A DNA stretch of 64,000 nucleotides. Source: Obelidium mucronatum (taxonomy: Eukaryota; Chytridiomycota; Chytridiomycetes; Chytridiales; Chytriomycetaceae). Below the pieces are notes generated by a model. It made no database searches. It saw only the letters and a list, made by a program, of their open reading frames with translations, and was not told where the DNA came from. Both the position numbers and the translations under genes were made by a program. Location of the stretch: assembly GCA_025765595.1 (NCBI GenBank), contig JAIVFH010000038.1, positions 62,001 through 126,000 on the forward strand, in the 5' to 3' direction. Shown here piece after piece: positions 25,536 through 35,659 of this stretch; position 1 is the stretch's first letter; each line of letters opens with the position of its first letter.

Positions 25536-26618
25536 TTACTTGTCGGCAAAGTATGCCTTGAGCTGTTATTGGGGAATGATGTGTGAGTAATTTGGGCAGT
25601 GGTATTCACAACAGAATCATACACACCTTGTCTCCAAAAGCAACCATGCAAATAGTCAAATAAACGGAAAGACCAATTCGTGGCGTGACACCTCTATAGA
25701 AACCAAGAACTCCGTTTTGTTTGTAGATCCAACGAGCAGCAGTGGCCATCGTCATCTTCTCCGGTCTACCTTCCATCTTCAATTGAGACTGCATCTCAAT
25801 TCTGATAACTTCAATCGGTTGGTTCCAAGTACTCAAAGCTCCACCAATACTACTTGCGGCGATTTTCTCCATATCACTGAGCTTGCGGTTCTTGTCCTTT
25901 CCTTTGATAACGTCTTCAGCAATACGAGAGAGACCAAATCGAGAACCCCAGTTGGTACATTGCCGAACAGCAACTGCATTGACTCCCTTGTTGATTCCAG
26001 CAATTCCCTCCCGTTTCAAGATGTCGAGCGCGATTTGAATTGTAGATTGCTGTGGACCGGATCCCCCCTTGTGACGGGTAACTTCAACAGTCTGAAAAAA
26101 AAAGAGTTTGTCGTTTTTAGCGAAGGGAATTAAGGGGTTGGTTGATAACCGTCAGATTTTGTTATCTACCACGGACAACCCCAGATAACAAAACAACACA
26201 GCCTTACCTTCATGAATGTACAGAAACCCATGGTAGTGTAAGCTTGAGCAACACCTCCACCCATACCTCCAAGAATACCGGCCACAGGCACAGAAGCGCC
26301 CCAAACTCTAAACTGGTACTCCAATTCAGACACAGCCAACATCAACACAGAGCCTTTGGTAGATGCTTCGATCCATCCCCATGGAACAAGACCTTGGTAG
26401 AATCCAAAAATTCCTCCACGGGACCAAATAGTGGCAATGGAGGCAGCCATGGATTGCCCTCGATTCGCTGCCATCTGGGTCTTGATGACTTCGAATGGTT
26501 GTCCAAGGGTACTGATTTCAAACATATTCAATGCTCCTCCGATGGCCAAGTTCTTCCATGAAACTGGCTTCTTTTGAAGTGGTGCGTTTGGGTCTACTGG
26601 TGTTGTGTCAATGGCCAT
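25536..26618 (-). CDS. YHM2: Mitochondrial citrate/oxoglutarate carrier, YHM2 family
   Basis: An inner-membrane antiporter that exports citrate in exchange for oxoglutarate and supports cytosolic NADPH. It is close to yeast Yhm2 throughout: [113 protein letters not shown] and [15 protein letters not shown]. The three-repeat carrier fold is complete (about 300 aa), with the atypical carrier signatures of this subfamily. Introns follow TFMK and VAFGDK; the last exon encodes only a short end (AYFADK). No frame disruption. Confidence 0.93.
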
Positions 26619-26826
26619 GTTTCTTTTTTTTTTTTTTTTGCCCGATATTTTATTGATGGAAGTGATCTTTCATCCAGGTAAGTACTGGCTTTCTATTTAT
26701 TTTATGATGCCAGGAATTTATGCGGATTTATCCGATTTTCCCGGGTTTATAGGAAAAGTGGGGCGTGGTGATATGATGGGATTTGATTGGGGGTGTTCCC
26801 GACAATTTCCGATAGCGAACACTGCA

Positions 26827-27999
26827 TCAAGAATAAAGATCAGTCCACCTGTTTACAAGCATTTTCAAATAGGACGACGTCATCATCACACAATTCTTGG
26901 CCTCTAATCCGTGGGTACCACCAACCAGACATATCGGTATTTCACCCCTTTCTTGTCCAAAAACACAAATTGATGCTTTTCCAGAAGTTTCTTCTTGGAC
27001 CCGTTCAATGCTGATGTCGTGAGGAGGACTGTTGTACGAATATGTGTCCCAAGATTCCACAACAACAACTCCATTTTGCATATTGTCGCCACCGTATTCA
27101 GGAGCAAACCCGATATTGCAATCTGCCAAAAATTCAATCTTGAGTCCTTCGTTAAACACGGATTCAAGGTAGAAAACCAAGTTGTTATCGCAGGGAATGT
27201 ATCTCATTCCTGGATCTCCAAAGTATCCAGTACGTGATATTGATTTGGGAAAGAGGGGCCGCGTTTCTCGATTCTCTGGGGAACCAGATGAGGATGTAGA
27301 CGCAACCGAGGATCCAGAAGAAATGGAATCTGGTCTCGATTTGTTTCCCTTTGTGAGAAGAGTGACGTATCCAGGATCCCATAAACTGAACTTCTTGGAC
27401 AGTTGTTGTGGTGTCAACGGTTGCATGACAAACGAAGACTTGGCGTGGATTCGCACGCCACCTTGCAAAATAACAAAATATAAACCATCACAACTGATGC
27501 CTTAATAATTAAATTCAACAGCTTTTTATACCTTCCAGTCCAAAGTTTTCAACTGCAGTGAGTTTCACTCTCGCCACACCAACTGTATCTTTTTGATTTC
27601 GATCGCGGATATCGACTTCGACTATAACGCCATCCACAATCATTGAATCCATAGAAGCACCAAATTTCGCCTCAGTGGTACTTTCATTGTTCGCGATTCG
27701 CAATCGTGTCTGGAGGATTCTGGCAAGGACCCAATCCCCCAAAGCACCTCGACTCCAGCTTTTCAAATAGAACGATGTTTTGAAAACTCGCGTTAATCAG
27801 GCGCATGGATATGTCTGCCACTGCATCTAGGAAGTCTTGAGGTGAGTCAAATCGCTTGAACCGATGGAGAGGATCGCCTCCGAGAATCACATGTAGACAA
27901 CCGGCGCGAAACCAAGCGTAGCCTGATGATGGTCTGAAAAGAAAGATATTGTAGAATTGCACTGATTGTTTCGGTTGGCAGATCGAGCAGTTGCGACAT
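26827..27999 (-). CDS. F-box protein, two +1 disruptions
   Basis: Probably a substrate adaptor of an SCF ubiquitin ligase. The N-terminus is a typical F-box (LLDLPTETISAILQYLSFQ, then IIRLRLVSRRL). The frame must then move +1 near 27897 to continue as LHVILGGDPLHRFKRFD, and +1 again near 27757-27768 to reach SWSRGALGDWVLARILQ. After an intron (about 27469-27530), an unrecognised C-terminal domain of about 210 residues follows to the TGA at 26827. That exon is uninterrupted. No leucine-rich or WD repeats are visible, so the substrate-binding class is unknown. Without the two extra bases the gene encodes roughly 360 residues. Confidence 0.6.
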
Positions 28000-28165
28000 T
28001 CAAGGAATATTCCCTTGTAAATCTCATTACAATGAGTTTCATATCCAACTTTCTATCTAAATTAAGACTATCTCGAATAAATTCATTTTTTTTTGGCATT
28101 CTTAACTTCCCTTCCTTTATTGTTAATGTTGTTATTATTTTTATTTGTTGTTTTTCTCTTCAGAA

Positions 28166-29655
28166 ATGCTCAACGCTTTGGGCAACCAACAGCCCAAGGA
28201 CTTTGAAGTAAGCCAGTCCTGAGTCTAATTCGGTCGTCTAAAATATTCATCTCTGATATATCCATCACTGAAAGGTGTCCAGCCCGCCTACAGACGGCAT
28301 TTCATCTCTGGCGTTTAGTCCAACAGCTGAACTCCTTGCAGCATCTTCCTTCGACAACCAGGTTCTACTTCATTAGAAAACAATAAGTTTCTTCACTGTT
28401 TACTGATCTTTTGGTGATACGGTTCAAAAGACTCGAATTTGGGAAGTCCAGGGAAATGGAAGTACTGTTCCAAAAGCAGCCATCACACACGATGCTCCTT
28501 CATTATGTTGTACTTGGAGCAAGGTTTGTGCAGCGAAATGTTTTTTTTTCGTAACTGACCAGTTTGAGAAATCAGGATGGAAGCAAGCTGTTTTCTGGAG
28601 GTATGGGGATGCAAATATCAAGTGGACAGCAGAATCAGTGATTTGACCGAAACAAATTACTCATCGCAGGTGCCGATAAAGCAGGAAAGATGATGGATTT
28701 GGCGACTGGACAAACCACTCAAGTTGCTGGACATGATGCACCTATTTCATGCGCACGATTCGTAGAAAATGTCGGTGGAGCAGGAACAATGGTTATTACT
28801 GGAAGTTGGGACAAGACCGTGAAGGTGAATCTCTCAAGTGGCAAAGTCGAACTTAACCCAACTTGTAATTAAAGTATTGGGATCTGAGAACGCCAAATCC
28901 TGCATTCACTCTCCAAATGCCAGAACGTGTTTACTCGATGGATGTTCAGCAGCCTCTTATGGTTGTAGCGACTGCAGAGCGCCACCTGATGATTTACAAT
29001 TTGAATACCCCTTCTCAACTCTTCAAGGTGATCTAGAAAGGCATTTTGCGAGATAATAACAGAAAATCAAAACTTTAGCAAAGTGTATCGCCATTGAAAT
29101 GGCAAACGCGTGTTGTCGCGTGTTTTCCCAGCGCAACAGGCTTTGCTATTGGGTCAATTGAAGGAAGAGTTGGTATCCAAATGGCTGAAGATAAAGATGC
29201 TAGTTTGAACTTTTCGTTTAAATGTCATCGTGACGGTTAGTGGTTGCTTTTTGTCACCATTCCGACTAACTTGGCCATACAGAAAAGAATAATGTACACG
29301 CTGTCAATGCTATATCCTTCCACCCGACATATGGAACATTTTCGACAGCGGTATGTATTATGGGTTTTTATTAACTGTGTGGTTCTGACGAAGCGTGGCG
29401 TATTGCAGGGAGGTGATGGATTCATTCAGTTTCTGGGACAAGGACTCCAAACAGCGTTTGAAACAGTTCCCAGTCATTGGAAACACAATAAGCGCCACCG
29501 CATTCAATCGAAACGGAACCATCTTTGCATATGCATCAAGCTATGATTGGGGAAAAGGCCACGAACATTACGCCCAAGGATCCCAGAACAAAATCTTTTT
29601 GTATGCCACCAAAGATGAAGATGTGAAGCCAAAGCCAGCCAAGCCAAAGCGTTAA
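28166..29655 (+). CDS. RAE1: RAE1/Gle2 mRNA export WD40 protein, one +1 disruption
   Basis: A seven-bladed WD40 protein that binds NUP98 at the nuclear pore and supports mRNA export and spindle assembly. Small exons give [131 protein letters not shown] and [13 protein letters not shown]; these match human RAE1 in order. In the last exon the frame after GGDGFIQF must skip one base (C at 29433) to read the conserved WDKDSKQRL. This disruption is not at a stop codon. The start exon may be incomplete, since the ATG lies five bases after a splice-like CTTCAG. Confidence 0.9.
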
Positions 29656-29920
29656 GGCTGAGTGTAGTCCTGTTTATTTGTTTTATGACAGTTGGAGAAG
29701 AAGTTATTTTTTTTATTTTTTTTATGAAGAGTGTTTCAATACACTTTGTGTTCAGAAGCGAAGTACCAAAAATGGGTGGGCTGATGGATTTTGTGTTCAG
29801 GTTTTTCCCTCCAATATCCTGCCTCTTTCGTCGATTGCACCGCCGAATTTCGCAAGGCCATTTCCGTCCCGATCTTTTGATTTGAGCTATTTTCTGTAAT
29901 TTGGACGGCCGCCACTCAGA

Positions 29921-31401
29921 ATGGATGCTGTAATGCATGTGTTGGAGCTGATGCTCTTTACTTCACCTGCCCACCTAGCCATTTCTGCCACTGATGCGAA
30001 TGCGTCAATATCAACCCCGCATTTTGATTCAAAGCCTTCGCCATTAAATAAGGACTTAGTCCTCCCAGAGGATATTTACTCTGCCATTCTCTGGGTGATG
30101 TTTTGGAGTGTGGCTCACGCCTGTATTTATCGACTGCTGATTCAGGTGCGTGGCTTCATTCCAGCTCCTCGTATTCTGTGTTGTTCGAAGGACTTCAGGA
30201 GGGAGGAGTATTCTTGGCGAGAGTTCCGCAAGCGGATGGAGTCACGGAGTGCAAATTGGAGTTTCCCGCCAAGCACAGACCATTACAGCTCACAGTTATT
30301 TTTTTAAACTTAGCCGTTGTCAAACTACCTAATTCCTGATCCCGATCATTCAACGAAGAAGTCTCTAGCGAAACCCCGGCGGTCAACCCATTTACCAAAA
30401 TCATCGACAGTCAAACAACGAAAAAATCATAATCACGCAAAGCTTGTCCCAACTGATCCATCATCATTGAAGCTCGAAGAAATCAGTAGCAAAGACGACT
30501 CTAGGGAATCCCTGGAAAGCATCACCAAAGAACGAGGAAAGCTTCAACTTGCAATGTGGAAGTTTTCAGTCTATGCTATTACGGTTGCTGTGGGCGCATA
30601 TACACTGTTTCAAGAAGATTGGTGGAGCAGCCCAGAACTATATTTCAAGGGGTACCCCCATTTCACGAGGTAGCTATTTTAGAGTGCCTTTGAGTCGCCC
30701 AAAAAAAAAAGCTGACAAATCCCCCTCTTTTTTTCTCATCGAAGCAACACGATGAAGATATATTATAATATCGGATTTGGCAATTATGCTTACCAGCTGT
30801 ACACCATCTTTTACGAACCCAAACAGAGTGACTTTTGGCAAATGTTCACTCATCATGTTTGCACCTTGGCTGTAATGGGAGTCAGCTATTTTACGAGCTT
30901 CACAAGAATCGGTGCAGTGATTTTATTGTTGCATGACATTGCTGATCCAATCATGGTTTGTTCTTCTTGTGCCCAACTTTGAATACTGTTTTAAAAGATT
31001 TATTTTCCACCAAAACAGGAGTTCGCCAAGTGCTGGCTGTACTGCAAGCAACAATTGGTAGGTCCTAAAGTTAATGTTGTTGCTGTTGTCGTTGTTGTTT
31101 ATTTTTTGACTCAATCTTGTTTGTTTAGATGGCCGATATATTCTTTGCAGTTTTTGCTCTCACGTTTCTTGTGACACGGAACTTTGTATTCCCATACTAT
31201 GTCATTAGTGCATGCATTCCATATGGAGTATACGAAGATGGAGAACGGATGCCCCGGGGATACAGTCAATACTTTTGGATTTGCGTGGGTTGCCTATGGC
31301 TTTTGCAGTTATTGAATCTGAATTGGGGATTTTCTGATCATGAAGATGGTTGTGAAAGCTGTCCGAAGCGGGGGAAAGGTGGAGAAAGATATTCGAGATG
31401 A
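29921..31401 (+). CDS. Ceramide synthase (LAG1/LAC1, TLC domain)
   Basis: An ER membrane acyltransferase that joins a sphingoid base with fatty acyl-CoA to make ceramide. The TLC domain is spread over several exons: LAMWKFSVYAITVAVGAYTL, YYNIGFGNYAYQLYTIF, the catalytic double histidine in WQMFTHHVCTLAVMG, then the Lag1 motif HDIADPIM joined by splicing to EFAKCW, and a final pair of membrane segments. At least four introns; the first (about 30146-30312) joins in phase between the first helix and a basic linker. The frame is intact. Chain-length preference cannot be judged. Confidence 0.85.
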
Positions 31402-31552
31402 ATAGAGGGTATGGGCGAGGGGGGGAATTAAAACGGTAGAGGAGTAGTTCCTCTCCCACTTTTGTTTTTCTCTTCTGGAATGGACGATGGTCTTTAATTA
31501 TTTAGGTTACCTTTTGTTTTTTCGTATATATAAAAGGCTTGGATTGTTTATT

Positions 31553-32064
31553 CTACACTCTACAATAGTTCTCGTCCAATATTGTTTTCTTTAGCACATA
31601 TTCACAACCGATTTTTGTAACCGCTTGTGTTGAAGAGTTAATTTCGACTTTTTGAGCGATGCAATCTCGATCGGGATCAATTTCAAGAACATCACCAGTA
31701 TCGAGTGTCAGAGGACGTTCGTTTTCATGTGCAAAGCGAATAGAGATTAAAGCAGTTGGTTTTGGAATGAATTTTTCGAATTCCAAAGGGGTTCCAATCT
31801 TTGCCACAGTCATTTTCTTGAATACTGAGGATGAATCGTATGCCTTCATTGAGAAAAGAAAAAGGTTGAGGCCTTAGAGGAGTGTTTATGAGAATCACAT
31901 ACTTGATACAAGGACTCCTTCAGTTGGGGCCACACGTCAACATCAGACCGCCAACAAATAACATCTCTGCCAGGCACAACTTGGACTTTTCCTTCAAGAG
32001 TTTCGAGACTCGTTGCGTTTGGGGCAACTACCGCCCAGACTGGGCGTGTTTTCCGATAGAGCAT
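31553..32064 (-). CDS. Uncharacterised protein, about 150 residues
   Basis: I do not recognise this gene. Exon 1 (32064 to about 31903) encodes MLYRKTRPVWAVVAPNATS. An intron of about 60 bp follows KESLYQ, and exon 2 encodes YDSSSVFKKMTVAKIG to the stop at 31553. The product is mixed alpha/beta with no membrane segment. It includes GDVLEIDPDRDCIAQKVEI, which looks like a small barrel or ligand-binding fold, but this is only an impression. Confidence 0.5.
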
Positions 32065-32217
32065 CGTGGGATGACGGTGGGATTGCCTCTGATCTTCAAG
32101 TTTCTGAGGGAAATTCTGTGAATTCCTACTGAGCTTTAAGATGCTTCAGTAGGATTGAATTCACTTCAAGAAGAGTTAAGCAGTCTATATAGTTGAAAAA
32201 AAATAATATAACTGAAA

Positions 32218-33859
32218 ATGAAGCCAAGTCACCGAACAGTCTCCCACCTATCATTTATAACCATCCTATCATTCTTTGCAATCCTTCAAATATACCGCGG
32301 CATTGCAATCCAACAACCTCTCGACTCAGATACATCAGACATCCAAGCAGAACCTGTCAAACCATTTCCCACCCTCCTCACTTTCGACCACCCCAACGCA
32401 ACCCTCTATCTACCCGCCGCCGCCGCCGCCGCCGCCGCCACAACAACAAACAACGCATCCTCTGAATTCACAGTACACGAGATTCTTGAACTCTGTCGAA
32501 ACGGACAAGACTTGACAATCACGAAAACGTATGCTTTCAGAATCACAAAGGATGCCGCCGCCGCGCAGCATTCATTATCCCGTTACGAGAATACATGCTA
32601 TCCGTTGGAGATTAATAAGTCATCAGGGGACCCGGTCGACAGGAATATGTGCATGACTTTTGTTCCGTATATTTATTACGGCCATGCGAGGTTGAATGCG
32701 TGGGTGTCTGCTGAGAGTCATGAAAGGAAGGCTAACATGTGTGCTAATAAGAGCGTGATTTTGCATGGCGAGCATGTGATTCATGAGACGCTGGATAGAA
32801 TGGAGAATTGGTGGATGCCGAATATTGAGCAGTTGAATGACCGGTCGATTCCACTTCTGGTGAGTTTTTTTTTTTTTAATCTTATTTGCCGAGCAAGTCA
32901 CATCTGAAACTAAACCAAAAAAAAAAAAAAAAAAATGGAAAAAACAAAAGGCGAAAATGCGCAGGATTTTATGTAAAACCAAAATCACATGTCAAAGACT
33001 CGGCGCCTTCATTGACGGAAACCAACCCCTCTTTGACAACTAGAACGTCGCCTGAAATTCTTCGCTTCATGTCTCATAGCACGCCTGACGTGTCCCGTGA
33101 CTTACCACCACAAGTGCTTTACACCGCTTGGAAACGGCTCGTCTGTACGAATTCAGCAAGACTTTAACAAATTCCTCCATCTCTCTGGAAACTCTGGCCG
33201 TAAAAACACGGACCACGTCGTCGACTGCTGGAAACGGCATCCCTTCTGGCCACAGCTGACAGTCGGCTCCACAAAAACCGCCCAACAATTTGGAATACTC
33301 CATTCCATGGATCCACAAAAACATTCGAATTGTCGCTTCCAACATGCCGTTCCCGGAATTACGGAAAATCCAGGTGTCTCATGGCGTGCATTTATGTCCA
33401 AGTCAAATGGAGGGGTATGGGCATTATATTAATGAAGCGAGGAGTTTGGGGGCGCTCGTGGTTACGACGGATGCGCCGCCCATGAATGAGTTTGTGGAGG
33501 AGGGGGTGAGTGGGTTAATGTTTCCTGTACGGCATTCAGTGGAGAATGCACCGGGGTCGTTGAACTTTAACTTGACGTTTCCCCCGAATTTCGTTTATCC
33601 GGTGAATTTTCGAGCCAACTTGATTTGTCAGGCTATTAAGCAAAAAGTTCTGAAAATGCCTTTGGGGGAGCGAGAAAGGTTGGGGCAGGGAAGGAAGGAA
33701 GCGCTTATGAACGGGATACAGAGGAAATGGTGGTACAAATTGAAAGCGTTAATGACGGAGACTTTAGAAATAATATATGGACGGAATGGAACGCAAGGAG
33801 TGGAAAAGAGTGGAGACGCTTCTTCATACCGAACTTATCTCAAGTTTATGATGCTTTGA
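32218..33859 (+). CDS. Type II membrane glycosyltransferase, GT4-like (copy A), three +1 disruptions
   Basis: A Golgi-type glycosyltransferase and tandem paralogue of the next gene. The N-terminus has a membrane helix (HLSFITILSFFAILQIYRGI) and an Ala/Thr stem. Luminal motifs are NTCYPLEIN, YIYYGHARLNAW, ENWWMPNIEQ, LCKTKITCQRLG, FMSHSTPD, SGRKNTDHVVDCWKRHP and the acceptor/donor site region GVHLCPSQMEGYGHYINEAR and VVTTDAPPMNEF. An intron with a poly-A stretch follows IPLL. Aligned with copy B, the frame must move +1 at the TAG 33041-33043, again near 33099-33110 and again near 33292-33316. The long C-terminal exon is then open to 33859. The exact sugar and acceptor are unknown. Confidence 0.7.
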
Positions 33860-33935
33860 AAAATAAATTTGTATTTATAAGTCTGTTGTTTTGCTTTGTT
33901 GAACACCTTCATTGGTCATCGATTTTTTGACAAGG

Positions 33936-35568
33936 ATGATGAACAAGCAGATGCAGCGACTGCTTCTGGTCATCGCCTTCCTCATTGTTACTATTCAAGT
34001 TGTTCGTATCGCTCTGGCTGTCCGCAGCCACCATCTGGCTGCAGTGGCCCCTGGGTCTCCAGTGAAACCGGCGGATCCAACAGTCAACTCAAACAGCAAC
34101 ACCCCCATTTCGCCAAACAGCTTCCCATTCGCAAGACAGAGGACTACTTCTCGAGTCGAACGCTGGTGCTTTCAAAGACCCACGGCCCACTATATATCTG
34201 CCCAGGAACAAAACGGAAGGGTTCTCGATCTCAGAGCTTCAAGAGCTGTGTCATGACGGCAAAGGACCTGTCGATTACTCGGTTTTGGGCCATATCGGCA
34301 GATGCTGGGTCTGGATTCCATGAGTCCTTGTATCTTGACCATTGTTACCCAATTGAGATCACGTCAGAGCAAGAACAGCGGTCAATGGGCATCTGCGCCG
34401 ACTATGTCATGTATATATACTATGCACATGGTAAAAAACAAACTTTCTTTTCTATTATCCTACCAAGGATACCCCGCTCATCTTGACCTGTCCAAAAAAA
34501 AATCCAACAGCCCGACTGAGTCCTGGTTTCCAATCTGAAACACTATCCAACAAAGTTGGAAGTTGCCCCAAATCAACATATCTCCACTCAGAGCACTTGA
34601 CCAAAATCCTGCTCAGTATCCCGAATGTTCGAAATTGGTGGATGCCCAATATTGAACAAATCACACCTGCGCAAGCCGTTTACATGCCAAGCATCCATAA
34701 ATATCTCTGCAAGACTCAAGTTACTTGTAAATTGCTTGCACAATACATGCGAACCAACAAAATCAATCACAACAGCCCGATCGATTCTCCATTAAAGTTC
34801 ATGTCGCATTCATCGCCGGACGCAATGAAGGACATTCAGGCACGGAACATGACATATCATGTTGATTACAACCGATTCTTTCATTCCTATGGAAGTTCAG
34901 GGCGCAAAAATACCCCCGCCCTGATTGAATGCTGGAAACGACACCCAACATGGCCTCGACTGACTGTAGTCGGGAACAAGGAGGCTTCTGATTTCGGATT
35001 CAATGATGATTCCAATCCTGTGCCAGGGAACATGCGGATTCATAGTCGGTTGCCGATTCGAGAGTTGCGGGATTTGCAAATGCGGAATGGGGTACATTTG
35101 TGTCCGAGTCAGATGGAAGGATATGGGCATTATATTAATGAAGCGCGGAGTCTAGGTGCGTTGGTGGTGACAACGGATGCACCCCCTATGAATGAGATGG
35201 TGATGGATGGGGTGAATGGTATCTTGATTAACCACGACAAAGGAAACTTGACGGACAAGACGTTTCCTCCCAAGTTTATGTATGAGGTGTATTTGACGGC
35301 GGATGAAATTTGCAGTGCTGTAGAGCGGGTGTTGGAGATGGAGTTGGAGTCTCGCGTGTTTTTGGGCAGGGAAGGACGAGTTGCGTATGACTCTGACATG
35401 CTTTTGATGCAGCATAATATGGCCATCATCAGCAAAGAAACCGTGCTGCACTTGTTTCAGGATGGGTGGAAACCCGACTTTAGGGCGTGGGAGCAGCGAT
35501 TGCGGGATATGGACGGCAGGATTATTAATCAATTTGAGCGACGGAAGTGGTACCAATACAGTGAATGA
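33936..35568 (+). CDS. Type II membrane glycosyltransferase, GT4-like (copy B), two +1 disruptions
   Basis: Tandem paralogue of copy A, 77 bp downstream of it. The start MMNKQMQRLLLVIAFLIV contains the membrane anchor. The frame moves +1 near 34205-34220 to read GFSISELQELCHDGKG, and +1 again between about 34290 and 34323 to read HESLYLDHCYPIEI. An intron with the internal end ATCCAACAG joins YIYYAHA to RLSPGFQ, matching YIYYGHARLN of copy A. The remaining exon is uninterrupted: RNWWMPNIEQ, LCKTQVTCK, FMSHSSPDA, SSGRKNTPALIECWKRHP, GVHLCPSQMEGYGHYINEAR. The preserved catalytic-region motifs in both copies argue against simple decay. Confidence 0.72.
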
Positions 35569-35659
35569 ATGAATGAGGGTTGTGTGGTATTTTATTTTTG
35601 TTGAAGGCGACAATTTACTGTTTTAGTCTCGAGGAATCACTGTGACAAACACTTACAAA

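Noticed and set aside
27740..27780. Short intron at GTGCTTTGGGG...CCAG to explain the second F-box frame change
   Set aside because: It would be only about 28 bp, too short compared with the other introns.
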